Origin: Pseudomonas paraeruginosa PA7
GTDB taxonomy: Bacteria; Pseudomonadota; Gammaproteobacteria; Pseudomonadales; Pseudomonadaceae
Assembly (NCBI RefSeq): GCF_000017205.1
Contig: NC_009656.1
Coordinates: 3,104,001 to 3,168,000 of the forward strand
Direction of reading: 5' to 3'
Length of the DNA: 64,000 nucleotides
Position 1 is the stretch's first letter; the number at the start of each line of letters is the position of its first letter. The translations under genes and the position numbers were made by a program. Under the pieces are notes generated by a model that saw only the letters and a list, made by a program, of their open reading frames with translations, made no database searches and was not told the DNA's origin. Positions 33,461-42,367 of the stretch are shown in pieces.

Positions 33461-34565
33461 CCCAGGCGCTTGCTCTCGACGATGGCGCCCTGATCTATCT
33501 CGCAGAGCTTGTCATAAGTGGTAAAGGGCAGGGCGGTGCCGTTCACCCTGGGTTCGATGCGGCCGTCTGGGTAGTGGTAGATCTCGACATAATCGCCCTC
33601 CAGGCGACGGGACTGCGGAGTGTCAGTTAGCAGATACAGCACCTTGTCGTACTGCACGGTCAAACGCTGCGAAACCCGGCGCGCTTCTCGCCAGGCGAAT
33701 ATCAGCTCCAAATCTTCATCACTGCGCAGCGGGCGATGGCAGTCATGCTCTGATCGCGGCAGCTTGGCAAAACGCGCGTTGTAGCTGGCCATAAAGTGGG
33801 CTGCAAAGGCATTGGCGTCGGCCATGTTGCTGATTCCGCGAAGCCGCAGCTCCTTGACCAAGCGATCCTGCAGAGTGAGGTTCGCACGCTCCACACGACC
33901 TTTGGCCTGGCTGCTGTTGGCACAAATGCTCTCGATGTTCAACTCGTACATCGCTCGGCCGAACTGGGTATAGCCGTCGCCGCCCTGAGGCGCCTTGTGG
34001 TTACTACGGAACACGCTGGCTTTGTCGCTGTAGAAGGCCAGCGGCTTTCCATGCCGCTCTAGGTAGGCGCGGGTGGCGGTGAAGTAGCTAAAGGTCGATT
34101 CGGCTTCGGTGAAATACAGGTGCATCAGTTGGCTGGTTGCATCATCAATGAAGACCAGCAGCGTGCAGGCCGGTCCACGATCCTCGAACCAGCGATGATC
34201 GCTGCCATCGATCTGGATCAGTTCGCCGCAACAGGCGCGCCGGTTGCGTGGCTGATAGACCTTGGGCGGCCGTTGCTTGTGCGGTACCCACATGCCGGCA
34301 TCGACCATGATCCGTCGTACCGTTTCCTTGGCCAGCTTAAGGTCGTGGCACTCGACCAGTTCTGGCCACGTCGACGAGACGTTAGGCCGGCTGGGCCGTC
34401 CTCGCGATAACGCAGAACCAGCCGGTGCACCTGACGTGTCGTCAGGCGCAGACGCTGCGCCGCAGCGGCAGGTTTCAACCGACCTTCGATGATTGCCTCG
34501 ATGACCTTGAGGCGATCCAGCTCCCGCATGCTCATGGTGACCCATCCGCAAGTTGCCGCAGTCAT
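33390..34565 (-). pseudogene. ISNCY-like transposase remnant
   Basis: The N-terminal part (34565 down to about 34380) reads RLKVIEAIIEGRLKPAAAAQ and RQVHRLVLRYREDGPAGLTS, a helix-turn-helix start of ISNCY-type transposases. The remainder continues in another frame with KETVRRIMVDAGMWVP, ELIQIDGSDHRWFEDRG, AFYSDKASVFRSN and AKGRVERANLTLQDRLVKEL, giving the DDE core. The shift near 34380 appears to combine a frameshift with loss of some residues. The 3' end stops at VQAQRDSRRS against the truncated recombinase. The element is probably inactive. Confidence 0.8.
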
Positions 34566-34612
34566 GGCGTGCCTCCTGTGATGCAGGAGGGAAACCCTAG
34601 ACGCCGATTTGG

Positions 34613-34629
34613 GACATTTCTATTTGGCT
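34613..34629 (-). repeat. 17-bp repeat, right inverted copy
   Basis: The - strand reads AGCCAAATAGAAATGTC, 48 bp upstream of the transposase remnant, where an element end is expected. It is the inverted partner of 28903-28919. Confidence 0.55.
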
Positions 34630-34805
34630 AGTGTCGATTTCAGTTAACCGCAAGCACAACTAAGCTGTTGTTATTTATAGAAAATATTTCTAACTCCGCA
34701 AAAAAACCTCCCCATTACCAATGAATTTATTGCGATTAATGAGAGTTGCGCTTGACTTACTCTAATTAATGCAAATCTACAAAATGTATTATTTTGCGAG
34801 CTCTT

Positions 34806-36650
34806 ATGAAGATTTTGAATAAGGGGCAGGGCGTCCTATGGGACGGAAAGCTATGTGCCTACGAAGCCTCCCTGGGGCCAGACTTGGTACAGGTCTACGT
34901 GAAGGAAGAAAAGAAATATCAGTCGGTGCCTGTCGGGGAGTTGGCAATAGTTTCATCAACGGAGGGAAGGAGCGAAAAGGCTGTAAGTGATATATCCGAA
35001 ATAAGCGAAAAAGAGTGGCGGAAAGCAAAGTTTCGATTTGAAATGATAAAAAAGTTTTTAGAGGGTGAGCGAACGACAGAAAATCTATCTAAATTATCTA
35101 AAAGGCTCAGGCTGAGCTCTAGCAGGGTCTATACGTTGATTAGAAGCTTCGATGAAAGCATGGGACCTAGATGCTACTTGAGGGAGAAGTCCGGAAGGCC
35201 CGTTGGTTGTCGTCAGCTTGACCCTCGCGTTGAAGAAATTATTGAGGCCGCCATAAAGAGCGAATGGAACGGTCCTGGATCTCGTGTAGCGAAAGTTTGG
35301 AAGGCGGTAAAGAGCGTATGCGAGGTCGCAGGGTATTCTGTGCCAGCATTTTTGACAGTTAAGTCGCGCCTGCATGACAGAGGGCAGTTCCAGCTCGACA
35401 AATTAAGGATCGGGCTTAAGGCGGCAAACGACCTGCACCAGGCTAGGCCTGGAAAGAATGAGGCCAATGCCCCTCTACACCGATGGCAGATTGATCACAC
35501 GGTGATCGACTGCATTATTGTGGACGAGATAACCCGAAAGCCTCTCTGCAGGCCTTGGGTTACCTTGATAATCGATGTATATACGCGAGTTGTCATTGGA
35601 TATTACCTTTCAATACACGCACCCAATACTTACAGTGTTGCCATAGCTCTCACTCATGCTGTTCTTCCCAAGAATAAATGGCTTGCCGTCCTAGATGATC
35701 AGGACCTAAGTCATCCTTACTATGGGCGACCTATAGAGTTGCACATGGACAATGCAAAGGAGTTCAAGTCTAAGCCATTCAGGAGAGCCGCGGCTGACAA
35801 CCAAATCAAACTTGTATGGCGCCCCAAGGGCAAGCCATGGTGGGGCGGACATATTGAGCGCTTGAATGGAACACTCGCTATGGGGTATGTCCACTATCTC
35901 CCGGGGACCACCCTCTCGAACGTCGAGGCAAGAGGTGACTACGATAGCGAAAAGGAGGCCTGCCTTACATTCTCGGAGTTCAAGTTATGGTTTGCCAGGG
36001 CTATTCAGATATACCATCATGAAAAACATAGAGCTCTGGGCGTTTCGCCACACCAGAAATGGATGGAGGCATTCACAAAAAGTGGTGTGCTAACACATCC
36101 TGCACTCTTGGATGATCCTATGAAATTTTTATTGGACTTTATGCCGGAGGAGAGTCGGTGCATAAGCAGGTCTGGAATTATATTTAAAAAATTCAATTAT
36201 TGGTCGCCAGCCTTGGCGCCATACGTCAAATCAGGAAGCTGCAAGGTAAAGTATAATCCGCTCTCGCTTAAACAAATATGGGTATGGGTGCCTGGCGGTA
36301 GATATATAGAGGTTCCATATTCAGATTTGTCGCTTCCTGATATTACTCTTGAGGAACTGAATATTGCCAAAAAGCAGGTCTCTGAAGAGGCAAATAAGCA
36401 TCCGGGTCATGAATCAAAAATTTATTCTCGTTTGGTAATTAATCAGATAAACAAGAATCGCCAATTGGTTGAGCGGGCTAAATTGGCAACCAAAAAGGCG
36501 AGAAAGACTAGTGAGAACTTGAGGCAAGGCGAGTTCTTTCACGAAATCTTGCCTGTTGATGTTCCGGAGAACGCCTGTATGACAAGTGAGGACTATACTG
36601 ATTTAGACTCTTCACCTAAGCCAAGCCTATACGATATAGATCTCTCATGA
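34806..36650 (+). CDS. tniA: TniA/TnsB-like DDE transposase
   Basis: 614 aa from the ATG at 34806; an in-frame TTG lies 12 nt upstream. N-terminal helix-turn-helix part, then an RNase H-like core with Asp230 (RWQIDHTVID), Asp315 (ELHMDNAKEF) and Glu351 (GGHIERLNGT), a D,D(35)E spacing typical of TniA/TnsB/MuA transposases, which join 3' ends into target DNA. The region is clearly more AT-rich than its surroundings. It overlaps tniB by 4 bp, so the Tni genes form one operon. Confidence 0.9.
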   Translation: MKILNKGQGVLWDGKLCAYEASLGPDLVQVYVKEEKKYQSVPVGELAIVSSTEGRSEKAVSDISEISEKEWRKAKFRFEMIKKFLEGERTTENLSKLSKRLRLSSSRVYTLIRSFDESMGPRCYLREKSGRPVGCRQLDPRVEEIIEAAIKSEWNGPGSRVAKVWKAVKSVCEVAGYSVPAFLTVKSRLHDRGQFQLDKLRIGLKAANDLHQARPGKNEANAPLHRWQIDHTVIDCIIVDEITRKPLCRPWVTLIIDVYTRVVIGYYLSIHAPNTYSVAIALTHAVLPKNKWLAVLDDQDLSHPYYGRPIELHMDNAKEFKSKPFRRAAADNQIKLVWRPKGKPWWGGHIERLNGTLAMGYVHYLPGTTLSNVEARGDYDSEKEACLTFSEFKLWFARAIQIYHHEKHRALGVSPHQKWMEAFTKSGVLTHPALLDDPMKFLLDFMPEESRCISRSGIIFKKFNYWSPALAPYVKSGSCKVKYNPLSLKQIWVWVPGGRYIEVPYSDLSLPDITLEELNIAKKQVSEEANKHPGHESKIYSRLVINQINKNRQLVERAKLATKKARKTSENLRQGEFFHEILPVDVPENACMTSEDYTDLDSSPKPSLYDIDLS

Positions 36651-37516
36651 GTGAGCGACAAATGAGTAGCTTCGAGCATGTTATAGAAGGACGTCGACAT
36701 CTTGTGGAGGCCGAAGAGTGTCTCCGACTGAACGTAATCTATGAAGATGTCTGGATTAATTACCCAAGCGCAGATTACGTTTTGAAACTGATTGGCACTT
36801 TCCTAAGAATGCCAGAGAAGATTCAAGCGCCTAGTGTTCTAGTGTATGGCGACCCAGGCATAGGGAAAACGGCGTTATTTCAAAGGATAGCTCGAACATA
36901 CGGTTTTAGCTCTGGTGTAGAAAAGTGTGTTGCCTGCCTAACTTTGGCGGAAGAGAATCCCGAAAATAGCAAGGCCTTTCGCTCGCTGGTTGTTCGTGCA
37001 TTAACGGCAGGGGCTTATGATAATCCCAATCTTGCAGACGAGACTTTGCTTTCCTCCATTCGATCACTAAACATCAAAGCACTGGCAGTAGACGAGCTAA
37101 ATGATATGCTTCTATGCTCTGCGTCGGAAGTTCGTAAGAATATTAGGCTCTTGAAAAAGCTCTCTGGCAGGCCTTTTGGTCTGTCAGTCATTGGTCTAGG
37201 TACTGCTGATAGTGAGTCCGTGATTGGCTATGAGAAACAGATGGATCGCCGATTTGAGAAGATTAAACTCAAGCCGTGGCAAGCCAGCGAAGAGTTTGAG
37301 TCATTCTTGGCGAGTTTTGAGGCTACTTTGCCCTTGAAATATCCATCCAGGCTATATTCTCGTCGCAATATAAATTATTTGCTCAAGGAAACGGATGGAA
37401 TTCTTGACGAGATACTGAAGCGGATCTGCAATGCAGCCGCTTATGCAATCCTTGAGGGTGGAGAAAAGATCACTATGGATCTTCTAAAGAAGGGGGAGCG
37501 ACGGCCCATATTCTAG
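36647..37516 (+). CDS. tniB: TniB/TnsC-like AAA+ transposition regulator
   Basis: 289 aa. Walker A GDPGIGKTALF near residues 66-76, and LAVDELNDML in the Walker B position. VIGLGTADSESVIGYEKQM and RFEKIKLKPW are familiar words of TniB proteins. This ATPase bridges the target selector and the transposase and gives target immunity in related elements. It starts inside the tniA stop and is followed by tniQ after 8 bp. Confidence 0.9.
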   Translation: MSERQMSSFEHVIEGRRHLVEAEECLRLNVIYEDVWINYPSADYVLKLIGTFLRMPEKIQAPSVLVYGDPGIGKTALFQRIARTYGFSSGVEKCVACLTLAEENPENSKAFRSLVVRALTAGAYDNPNLADETLLSSIRSLNIKALAVDELNDMLLCSASEVRKNIRLLKKLSGRPFGLSVIGLGTADSESVIGYEKQMDRRFEKIKLKPWQASEEFESFLASFEATLPLKYPSRLYSRRNINYLLKETDGILDEILKRICNAAAYAILEGGEKITMDLLKKGERRPIF

Positions 37517-37524
37517 GAGGCGTC

Positions 37525-38682
37525 ATGATGATCTTTGCGGAAGACGAGTCTATTTCATCATGGATTTGCAGGCAGATAGTCTATAGGCGTCTAGAGGCTG
37601 CTAACGCAAAGTGGTTGCTGCTGTCGGATTTTATTCGCGGAAAAGAGCTACATGGAGATATTGATTTCAATTACAGTGAGCAAGATGCTGAAAGGGTAGA
37701 GGAGTTAATTGGTGCACTTCCGAGTAATTTTCTCAATCAAGCCAAGCCCTCTCCGTTCTGGCTGCTACCAGATCACCGAGCTCGTGCTTCGTTCTGCAAG
37801 CTGTGCGTGAAGAGAGATCTCCTGACATTCAGAGTGCCAGTGTGGCGGCGTGACTGGTCTACCGGATGGTACGTTGTCTGCCCCGAACACAAAGTGCCTA
37901 TGACTACTCTCAAAGGCCCATATGGCGTGCTCAGAACCGAAGATCGAAACAAGTCGGCAAGTCGTTATCTTCTTGAGTCCCGAGATCTGCAACCTGCACT
38001 CGCAGAGAGTCGCGAGCTATCGACAGAGGGTGTGAATTATCAATGCAGACAGGTTCAGGCGCTGGTCGGCATGGCATGGTCTCTACAGAGACCGATTCTT
38101 GCGGCAGTAGAAGCCGGGGATATCAATCAACAACAACACGATGTGGTGCTGGATCTCTGTAGCGCCATGCTTCGCCCCTATACGCCTAGTGTTGAGGGTA
38201 CTCCCTACGTGCAGTGGATTGCTCAGCACGTTTTTGGTCGAGAATCCCCAGGTCCGCTGGACGAACCCGTAAAAAGAATGCGCGTAGATTATGAGCAATT
38301 CCAGATGTCTCTTGAGCAATCGGCCCAGACTCCCTGCGCCCATCGGCGAATGATCGCTCTTGGATTGACTGCATGCATTTTGGGGTGTGATGATGTTTAT
38401 CCGCCTTGGGCTGATTTCGTGGATGCAAGTAGGCAGCGTGGGTTGTTGGTGGCAGATAGCCCGGACTGGCTTTACTGTGCGGTGCTGGGCCCAGCGGGGT
38501 CGCACGCGAGGATGTGGCACCTGAATCGTATTAGAGCGTACGCCCCACCACTTAGAGAGTATTTTTTAGAGCTGATCAATAGCCCAGCGCCAAGCTCTAG
38601 ATTAAAAAATGTGTCGCGCAACATTATACGTTTGGCTCCTGAAGAGCAACCCGCCTCACCTGGCATACCTAAGCTTTGCTAG
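37525..38682 (+). CDS. tniQ: TniQ/TnsD-like target-selection protein
   Basis: 385 aa with GGAGG before the ATG. TniQ features: ESISSWICRQIVYR near the start and a zinc-binding arrangement ASFCKLCVKRD ... WYVVCPEHKVPM. In Tn7- and Tn5053-type elements this protein picks the insertion site. Its last 27 bp overlap the end of the convergent tyrosine recombinase gene. The attachment site it recognises cannot be deduced here. Confidence 0.85.
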   Translation: MMIFAEDESISSWICRQIVYRRLEAANAKWLLLSDFIRGKELHGDIDFNYSEQDAERVEELIGALPSNFLNQAKPSPFWLLPDHRARASFCKLCVKRDLLTFRVPVWRRDWSTGWYVVCPEHKVPMTTLKGPYGVLRTEDRNKSASRYLLESRDLQPALAESRELSTEGVNYQCRQVQALVGMAWSLQRPILAAVEAGDINQQQHDVVLDLCSAMLRPYTPSVEGTPYVQWIAQHVFGRESPGPLDEPVKRMRVDYEQFQMSLEQSAQTPCAHRRMIALGLTACILGCDDVYPPWADFVDASRQRGLLVADSPDWLYCAVLGPAGSHARMWHLNRIRAYAPPLREYFLELINSPAPSSRLKNVSRNIIRLAPEEQPASPGIPKLC

Positions 38683-39531
38683 CGCAGGTGCCCAACCGAC
38701 ATGGTTCATGATCTCCATGAACCCCCAGCCTTGGTTGTATGCCCACTCTGCAAAACCGACACGAAGGCTGTGACTGGTAAAGTCAATGTCTATTTCGGCC
38801 TGTTTAGTTAGCTTTCTAAGAGCCTCATTGACGTTGGATTGCCTTGTGTTATCAATAGTCCCCCAGCGGCTGATTGCAGGGAATACAATTCCAGAGGTGA
38901 GGCCTGACACGGTCAGCCATTGCTCCATTGCCTGAACGGGGCAATGTGGTTCCATTGCAGGAATATTGAGAAGAGCCCCTTGGTCGGCGTTACCCTTATA
39001 AATTACCATGCCTTCAGCGGGTGTGATCAGTATCTGCTCAACCTTGAGTGAGTTAAGATCACCGGATCTAAATCCACGCCAGAAACCTAACGAGAACATG
39101 GCTTTGTCTCGATACATGCGTAGCAACTGCTCCTTCTTATTTTCGCTGACTGCTCGTTGAAGCACGCTTTCATGAGTACTCATGATCTTGTCGAAATTAT
39201 GAAACTCCAAGGGAGGCCGGCTTCTTCCCCCTACCCGACAGATCCGCTCGGCCTCACTCAAGGCCTGTCTGACGCGCGATGTTTTGGTTGGATCCTGAAA
39301 TCCAAAACCATAGTGCCAGTGTGACAGCGCAGCCATGCGATGTGAAATTGTACTGAAAGAATAAGTGGTTGATAGATCCGCTATGTAGTTGAGGATCATA
39401 TGCTCAGTTGCTGGAAGAAGGCCGCCATTGGACTTGAAATGCTCTCGAGCCTGTCGATAGGCTTTTTCGGTGGCAGCAGATATCGGTCGTTCATATTGTG
39501 GCGAGCGTATATCCCGAATATCTTTCTCCAC
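38656..39531 (-). CDS. Tyrosine recombinase adjoining the Tni module
   Basis: 291 aa. N-terminal core-binding part (EKAYRQAREHFKSNGG, THRMAALSHWH-like region), first catalytic Arg in GFWRGFRSGDLNSL, HxxR in TSHSLRVGF, His in NHVGWAP and a terminal Tyr in KLRYAR only three residues from the end. It resembles the integrase at 60435-61481 (for example the shared GFWRGFRS). The end is short compared with that protein, so activity is uncertain. It may serve as the cointegrate resolvase in place of the usual serine TniR. Confidence 0.8.
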   Translation of the reverse strand: MEKDIRDIRSPQYERPISAATEKAYRQAREHFKSNGGLLPATEHMILNYIADLSTTYSFSTISHRMAALSHWHYGFGFQDPTKTSRVRQALSEAERICRVGGRSRPPLEFHNFDKIMSTHESVLQRAVSENKKEQLLRMYRDKAMFSLGFWRGFRSGDLNSLKVEQILITPAEGMVIYKGNADQGALLNIPAMEPHCPVQAMEQWLTVSGLTSGIVFPAISRWGTIDNTRQSNVNEALRKLTKQAEIDIDFTSHSLRVGFAEWAYNQGWGFMEIMNHVGWAPALAKLRYAR

Positions 39532-39691
39532 AGGAGACTCCTCAATCGAGCGATATGGAGTTTATAGTGTAGCCAAGCCACCGGGAATTCGACTGCTCAA
39601 CTTTTGTGCGCCTTGTGCATCTACCTCACTCTTTCGACATCTGCGCACCTATCTTCACTCTGTGTGTCCCAAGGCTCCTGCGCCAATAACG

Positions 39692-40801
39692 CTATTCTTC
39701 AGGGTAGTCAGGCACTTCCAACGGCAGAGCAAGCAAGCGAGTCGCGCGACTACCCAGCAAGGTGCCGGCCTGGAAATAGCCCATCACCGTGGGCACCGAG
39801 CGGTGTTCGGTCATGGTCATGACCTCGCCCAGCGGTACGCCCTGGCGTCCGGCTTCGCTGACAAAGCCCGATCTCAGGCTATGCGCCGCCCAGTCGCCCT
39901 CGAGCCCAGCCAGTTTGGCCCGACGCTGCACGATGCGCGCGACCTGGTCGCTGGACAAGCCTGCCGTCCCCACCCGACCGCCGCGGTAGAGCCGCCGAAA
40001 CAGCGGCCCCGTAGCGGCGGGCGCCACTGCCAGCCAGGCCGCGAGTGCTTGTGCCGCGGGGCCACGCAGTGGCTTTTCCCGGCGCATGCCTTCTGTCTCG
40101 GTTTTGGTGACGCCCAGGGCATAGAGCCAGGTGTCGGCATCCAACTGACGCACATCGCCCACCTGCAGGCCGACGACTTCCGAGCGCCGCCGCCCGCCGC
40201 CGCTCCAGGCCAGGAGGAGGAGGGCGCGATCGCGCAGCCCGCGCACGCCATCGGTGCAGGTGGCCAACATCGCCTCCAGTGGCTCGCGCACCGCCGCGGT
40301 TTTTTTACGCACGCTGACGCCCTGGCGCGCCTGGGCCTTGCGCGCATCGCGCAGCAGCGTTTTCACCGCCACCGTCTCGGTCGGGCTCGGCCAGCTCTTC
40401 AGGTCATGCCACTTGGCGAGCACCGCCAGGCGATGGCGCACCGTGTTGTAGCTCAGGGCGCCGAGTTTGGCCTTGACGCCCGCGTCGACCAGCGCGGCAT
40501 CCTGCTCCGGCGGCAGTAAGTGAACCCAGTCACCGTCTGCCGGGCGCGCCAGATGATCAAGGATGAACTGCACCGCCACCGCCTCCGGCAGAGCGCTGTC
40601 TTCTAGATGGCGGTGGTAGCGCAGCTGCAGCCAACCGGCCCAGTAGGCGAGGGCGCTGCGGTAGCTGCGCACGGTATTGGCCGCCGTGCCCGCCGCCACG
40701 AAGGCCGCGGCGGCGGTGCGGGCGTCGGCATCGAGACGATCGACGGAAAGTGGAGCGATTCCACTGTGAAGTGGCAGTAGCGTAGTATTCATTACGTTCA
40801 A
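39692..40801 (-). CDS. Tyrosine recombinase/integrase, divergent to a KfrA gene
   Basis: 369 aa. SAM-like N-terminal domain (TVRSYRSALAYWAGWLQLRY), catalytic Arg in LLAWSGGGRRRSEVVGL, HxxR in AHSLRSGFVSEAG, His in MTEHRSVPTVMGYF with the nucleophilic Tyr. GC-rich, unlike the Tni module. It is divided from the KfrA-like gene by only 78 bp, so the two share a promoter region. The same gene pair occurs in mirror image at 59.3-61.5 kb. Confidence 0.88.
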   Translation of the reverse strand: MNVMNTTLLPLHSGIAPLSVDRLDADARTAAAAFVAAGTAANTVRSYRSALAYWAGWLQLRYHRHLEDSALPEAVAVQFILDHLARPADGDWVHLLPPEQDAALVDAGVKAKLGALSYNTVRHRLAVLAKWHDLKSWPSPTETVAVKTLLRDARKAQARQGVSVRKKTAAVREPLEAMLATCTDGVRGLRDRALLLLAWSGGGRRRSEVVGLQVGDVRQLDADTWLYALGVTKTETEGMRREKPLRGPAAQALAAWLAVAPAATGPLFRRLYRGGRVGTAGLSSDQVARIVQRRAKLAGLEGDWAAHSLRSGFVSEAGRQGVPLGEVMTMTEHRSVPTVMGYFQAGTLLGSRATRLLALPLEVPDYPEE

Positions 40802-40879
40802 CGTACTAAAAAATATATTTCTATTCGTTTAGGTCGGATAACATTCGATTATCAGACTTAATATAACGGGAGGCAGGGC

Positions 40880-41755
40880 ATGGCGGTAGGCGTACCGGAA
40901 ACCGAGGTGTTCGCGGCGGCGGATGCGGTCTTGGCGCGGGGTGAGCGGCCGACGGTGGAGCGCGTGCGCCTGGAGCTGGGGCGCGGCAGCCCGGCGCGGG
41001 TCGGGGCCCTGCTCGATCAGTGGTGGGAGCGGCTGGCCCAGCGCCTGCGCGGCGAAACGCGCTTACCGGCGCTGCCGGCAGAGGTGGCGCAGGCCTTCGT
41101 CGCGATATGGCAGCAGGCCATGCTGCTCGCCGATGGGGTGGCCGAGCAGGCGCTGGCGGAGCGTCGTACCGTGCTGGAAGCCGAGCGGCTGCGCGTCGCC
41201 GCGGTCGAGAACGAGAGTCGCCAGGCCGTGGCCCAGGCCCGACAACAGGTGGCCGCCGCACAGGCAGCGCAACAGAGCGCGGAGACGCGCCTGGCCGACC
41301 TGGAGCTGCTGCTCGTGCAGCGCCAGGCGCAGTTGGACGACCTGCAAAGCCGCTGCGTGGCGCTCACGACGGAACGGAAGGAGGCCCTGCACGACGCCAG
41401 CATCCTGCGCCAAGAATTGCAGGCGGCGCAGCGCCAGCTGACGCGGGAGCACGAATCCTCGGCCAGCTATGTGCGCGGCGTGGAGGACCGGGCGCACCGC
41501 GAAGTTGATCGCGCCCGCGAGGAGAGCCGGGCAGCGGCTGCTCAACTGAAGACGGCCGGGAAGCAACAGGAACAGCTGCGCCAGCGGCTCGATACGGCGC
41601 TGGCTCAGCTCAGCGAGGCGCAGCAACTCGCTGCCGCGGAGTCGGCACGGGCGCTGACCCTAGCGCAGCAGCTAAGCCCACCGGTACGCACTCGGCGCGC
41701 CAGCACCAAGCCAACGAAGTCAGCCAAGCCAGCGAAACGGGCGGATTCGGAATAA
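40880..41755 (+). CDS. KfrA-like DNA-binding coiled-coil protein
   Basis: 291 aa with GGGAGG before the ATG. N-terminal KfrA-type domain (VFAAADAVLARGERPTVERV, RLELGRGSPARVGALLDQWW) followed by a long helical coiled coil rich in Gln, Ala and Glu and a basic tail ending in Lys-rich repeats. KfrA proteins bind their own promoter and can organise plasmid or element DNA. It is probably a regulator of the divergent integrase. Part of its C-terminal sequence recurs as a fragment at 50213-50455. Confidence 0.85.
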   Translation: MAVGVPETEVFAAADAVLARGERPTVERVRLELGRGSPARVGALLDQWWERLAQRLRGETRLPALPAEVAQAFVAIWQQAMLLADGVAEQALAERRTVLEAERLRVAAVENESRQAVAQARQQVAAAQAAQQSAETRLADLELLLVQRQAQLDDLQSRCVALTTERKEALHDASILRQELQAAQRQLTREHESSASYVRGVEDRAHREVDRAREESRAAAAQLKTAGKQQEQLRQRLDTALAQLSEAQQLAAAESARALTLAQQLSPPVRTRRASTKPTKSAKPAKRADSE

Positions 41756-42367
41756 CGCCCGGGAGTTGTCAGTCGCCCGGACGGGCAGATGGCAAGCGAG
41801 GCAAACTTGTCTGGCGGTCTCAAATTCGCTCAGGACTGCGTCCATCATGACCACTGCAGTCACATCTAGCGGTCGACGTGTTGTCGGTCCCAGTTAGTCC
41901 AAGTATTCGGCCAGATAATTGACCAGCTTGGAAGCGGTTACCGAGACTGTTGCCAGCACTATGCGCGCGCGGTAGTCGTGTCGTTAGAATTCATGGAGCA
42001 GATGCGAGGTCACGGGCGTCGTATCAGGAAGATTCGGCCCACTTGTGTGCCGTTGAGACAGAGAAACTATGCAATCCGAACTCATTAAGAAGCGCATCAT
42101 TGGCAACCTGATCGACGAGTTCGTCGAACTCGTCGCTTCGACGCTGGAGGTGGCGGCATAACGCAACCGTTGACCTGGTAGCCTGGCGCATTGGCAGCGC
42201 TGGGCTCGCCGACCTTGACCCTGGGTTAGTCGACGCCGCTGCACGGGGAATCGATCAAGATCGGGGCAGAGTATTGGAGCTTTTCGATGATTGCTCTAAC
42301 CTCTGGATCAAGGCGAGATGCCACTACGCAATGGCCGCAAGACTATCAGGCTAGGAAGGGAGACCAG
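41756..42367. other. Non-coding stretch before the SIS-HAD gene
   Basis: About 610 bp. The only notable item is a 30-codon frame at 42069-42161 (MQSELIKKRIIGNLIDEFVE ...), which has good composition but no clear ribosome site and may be the remnant of a lost gene. The promoter of the following operon should lie here; no operator is evident. Confidence 0.4.

Noticed and set aside
39634..39639. TCGACA as the right end of the Tni element, pairing with TGTCGA at 34632
   Set aside because: Only six bases match; the neighbouring sequence does not continue as an inverted repeat and the flanking five bases are not duplicated.
42069..42161. 30-codon open frame before the SIS-HAD gene
   Set aside because: Good composition but no ribosome site, no recognised family and too short to call; noted as a possible remnant only.
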